Assembly (NCBI GenBank): GCA_028868455.1
Contig: JAGWUK010000255.1
Location: 1 to 5,372 of the forward strand
Length of the DNA: 5,372 nucleotides
Reading direction: 5' to 3'
Source of the DNA: Burkholderiales bacterium
GTDB taxonomy: Bacteria > Pseudomonadota > Gammaproteobacteria > Burkholderiales > Burkholderiaceae_D
A program made the position numbers and the translations under genes. This document shows, piece after piece, positions 5,142 through 5,372 of the stretch. Below the pieces are notes generated by a model that saw only the letters and a list, made by a program, of their open reading frames with translations, had not been told where the DNA came from and did no database searches. Numbering within the stretch: the first letter of the stretch is position 1; each line of letters begins with the position of its first letter.

Positions 5142-5372
5142 GATGTTCTCCCTCAGTATTCAATTCGTTTTGTTGGACTGAATGTTGTTCCGGCTCAGGG
5201 AGTTCACCGTGGCATCGACTGCTTAGTTGCTGCACGAAAATGGGTGCTGGCAATGCGGTGCATCATGCAAACGTGGTGAAGGCTGAGTGGAATACGAGGC
5301 GGGATGAGGCCATTTGAGTCGCGATCCACAGCAAATAAAAAGGGTGTGGTGCGATTGCTTTGCTACGATGCC
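5142..5372. other. Leader of the Aer-like gene; no gene seen
   Basis: These 231 bases contain the Shine-Dalgarno for the leftward Aer-like gene (AGGGAG, complement of 5148-5153). I found no convincing sigma-70, sigma-28 or sigma-54 promoter on the minus strand. TGCATCATGCA (5259-5269) is a perfect 5-bp palindrome about one base, 118-128 bp before the ATG, and could be a regulator site. No frame running in from the right edge looks like protein. Confidence 0.4.

Noticed and set aside
5313..5340. TTGAGT and TAAAAA as a plus-strand promoter
   Set aside because: Each matches only four of six consensus bases, and no gene start is visible downstream in the window.
5142..5372. Sigma-28 or sigma-54 promoter for the chemotaxis-like gene
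   Set aside because: No TAAAG/GCCGATAA pair was found. The nearest GG-GC pair is on the wrong strand with 9 bases between, not 10.

Overview
The window looks like chromosomal DNA of a betaproteobacterium, most likely Burkholderiales and perhaps a Herminiimonas/Janthinobacterium-like member of the Oxalobacteraceae. The basis is a TIGR01841-type phasin, an Ada-AlkA fusion protein, and an Aer-like receptor beginning MRNNQP, which is common in that order. G+C is roughly half by eye. The genus is an inference from protein style, not from a search.

Layout, left to right. (1) Bases 1-673 hold no gene I can recognise; there is one weak leftward open frame running off the left edge and an uncertain promoter. 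(2) Bases 674-2675 (+) are a tight two-gene alkylation-repair operon. An Ada N-terminal metal site, an AraC-type DNA-binding region and an AlkA glycosylase lie in one chain, followed one base later by a separate O6-alkylguanine-DNA alkyltransferase. (3) Bases 2676-2941 are the control region of a phasin gene, with a good sigma-70-type promoter surrounded by TGCA-centred palindromes that could be operators. (4) Bases 2942-3502 (+) encode the phasin, a protein that coats polyhydroxyalkanoate granules. It is followed by a 3'-UTR hairpin and a strong, bidirectional GNRA-loop terminator. (5) Convergent to it on the minus strand are a 60-codon ORF with a good Shine-Dalgarno (3613-3795) and, upstream of it, a 437-residue Aer-like PAS/membrane protein (3828-5141). 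(6) Bases 5142-5372 are the leader of that gene.

How the genes work together. The repair pair covers the adaptive response to methylation damage: phosphotriester sensing and transcription control, base excision of N-alkylpurines, and direct reversal of O6-alkylguanine. The phasin is a carbon-storage gene with its own promoter. The minus-strand genes probably form a small transcription unit ending at the shared terminator.

The most unusual object is the Aer-like protein. Its FAD-PAS domain, membrane hairpin and the last helix of a chemoreceptor are recognisable, but the conserved CheA/CheW-binding hairpin tip is absent, and a perfectly spaced internal Shine-Dalgarno lies where the missing block would be. 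It is either a decaying receptor or one that signals without the chemotaxis core. I found no mobile element, CRISPR array, tRNA or rRNA.
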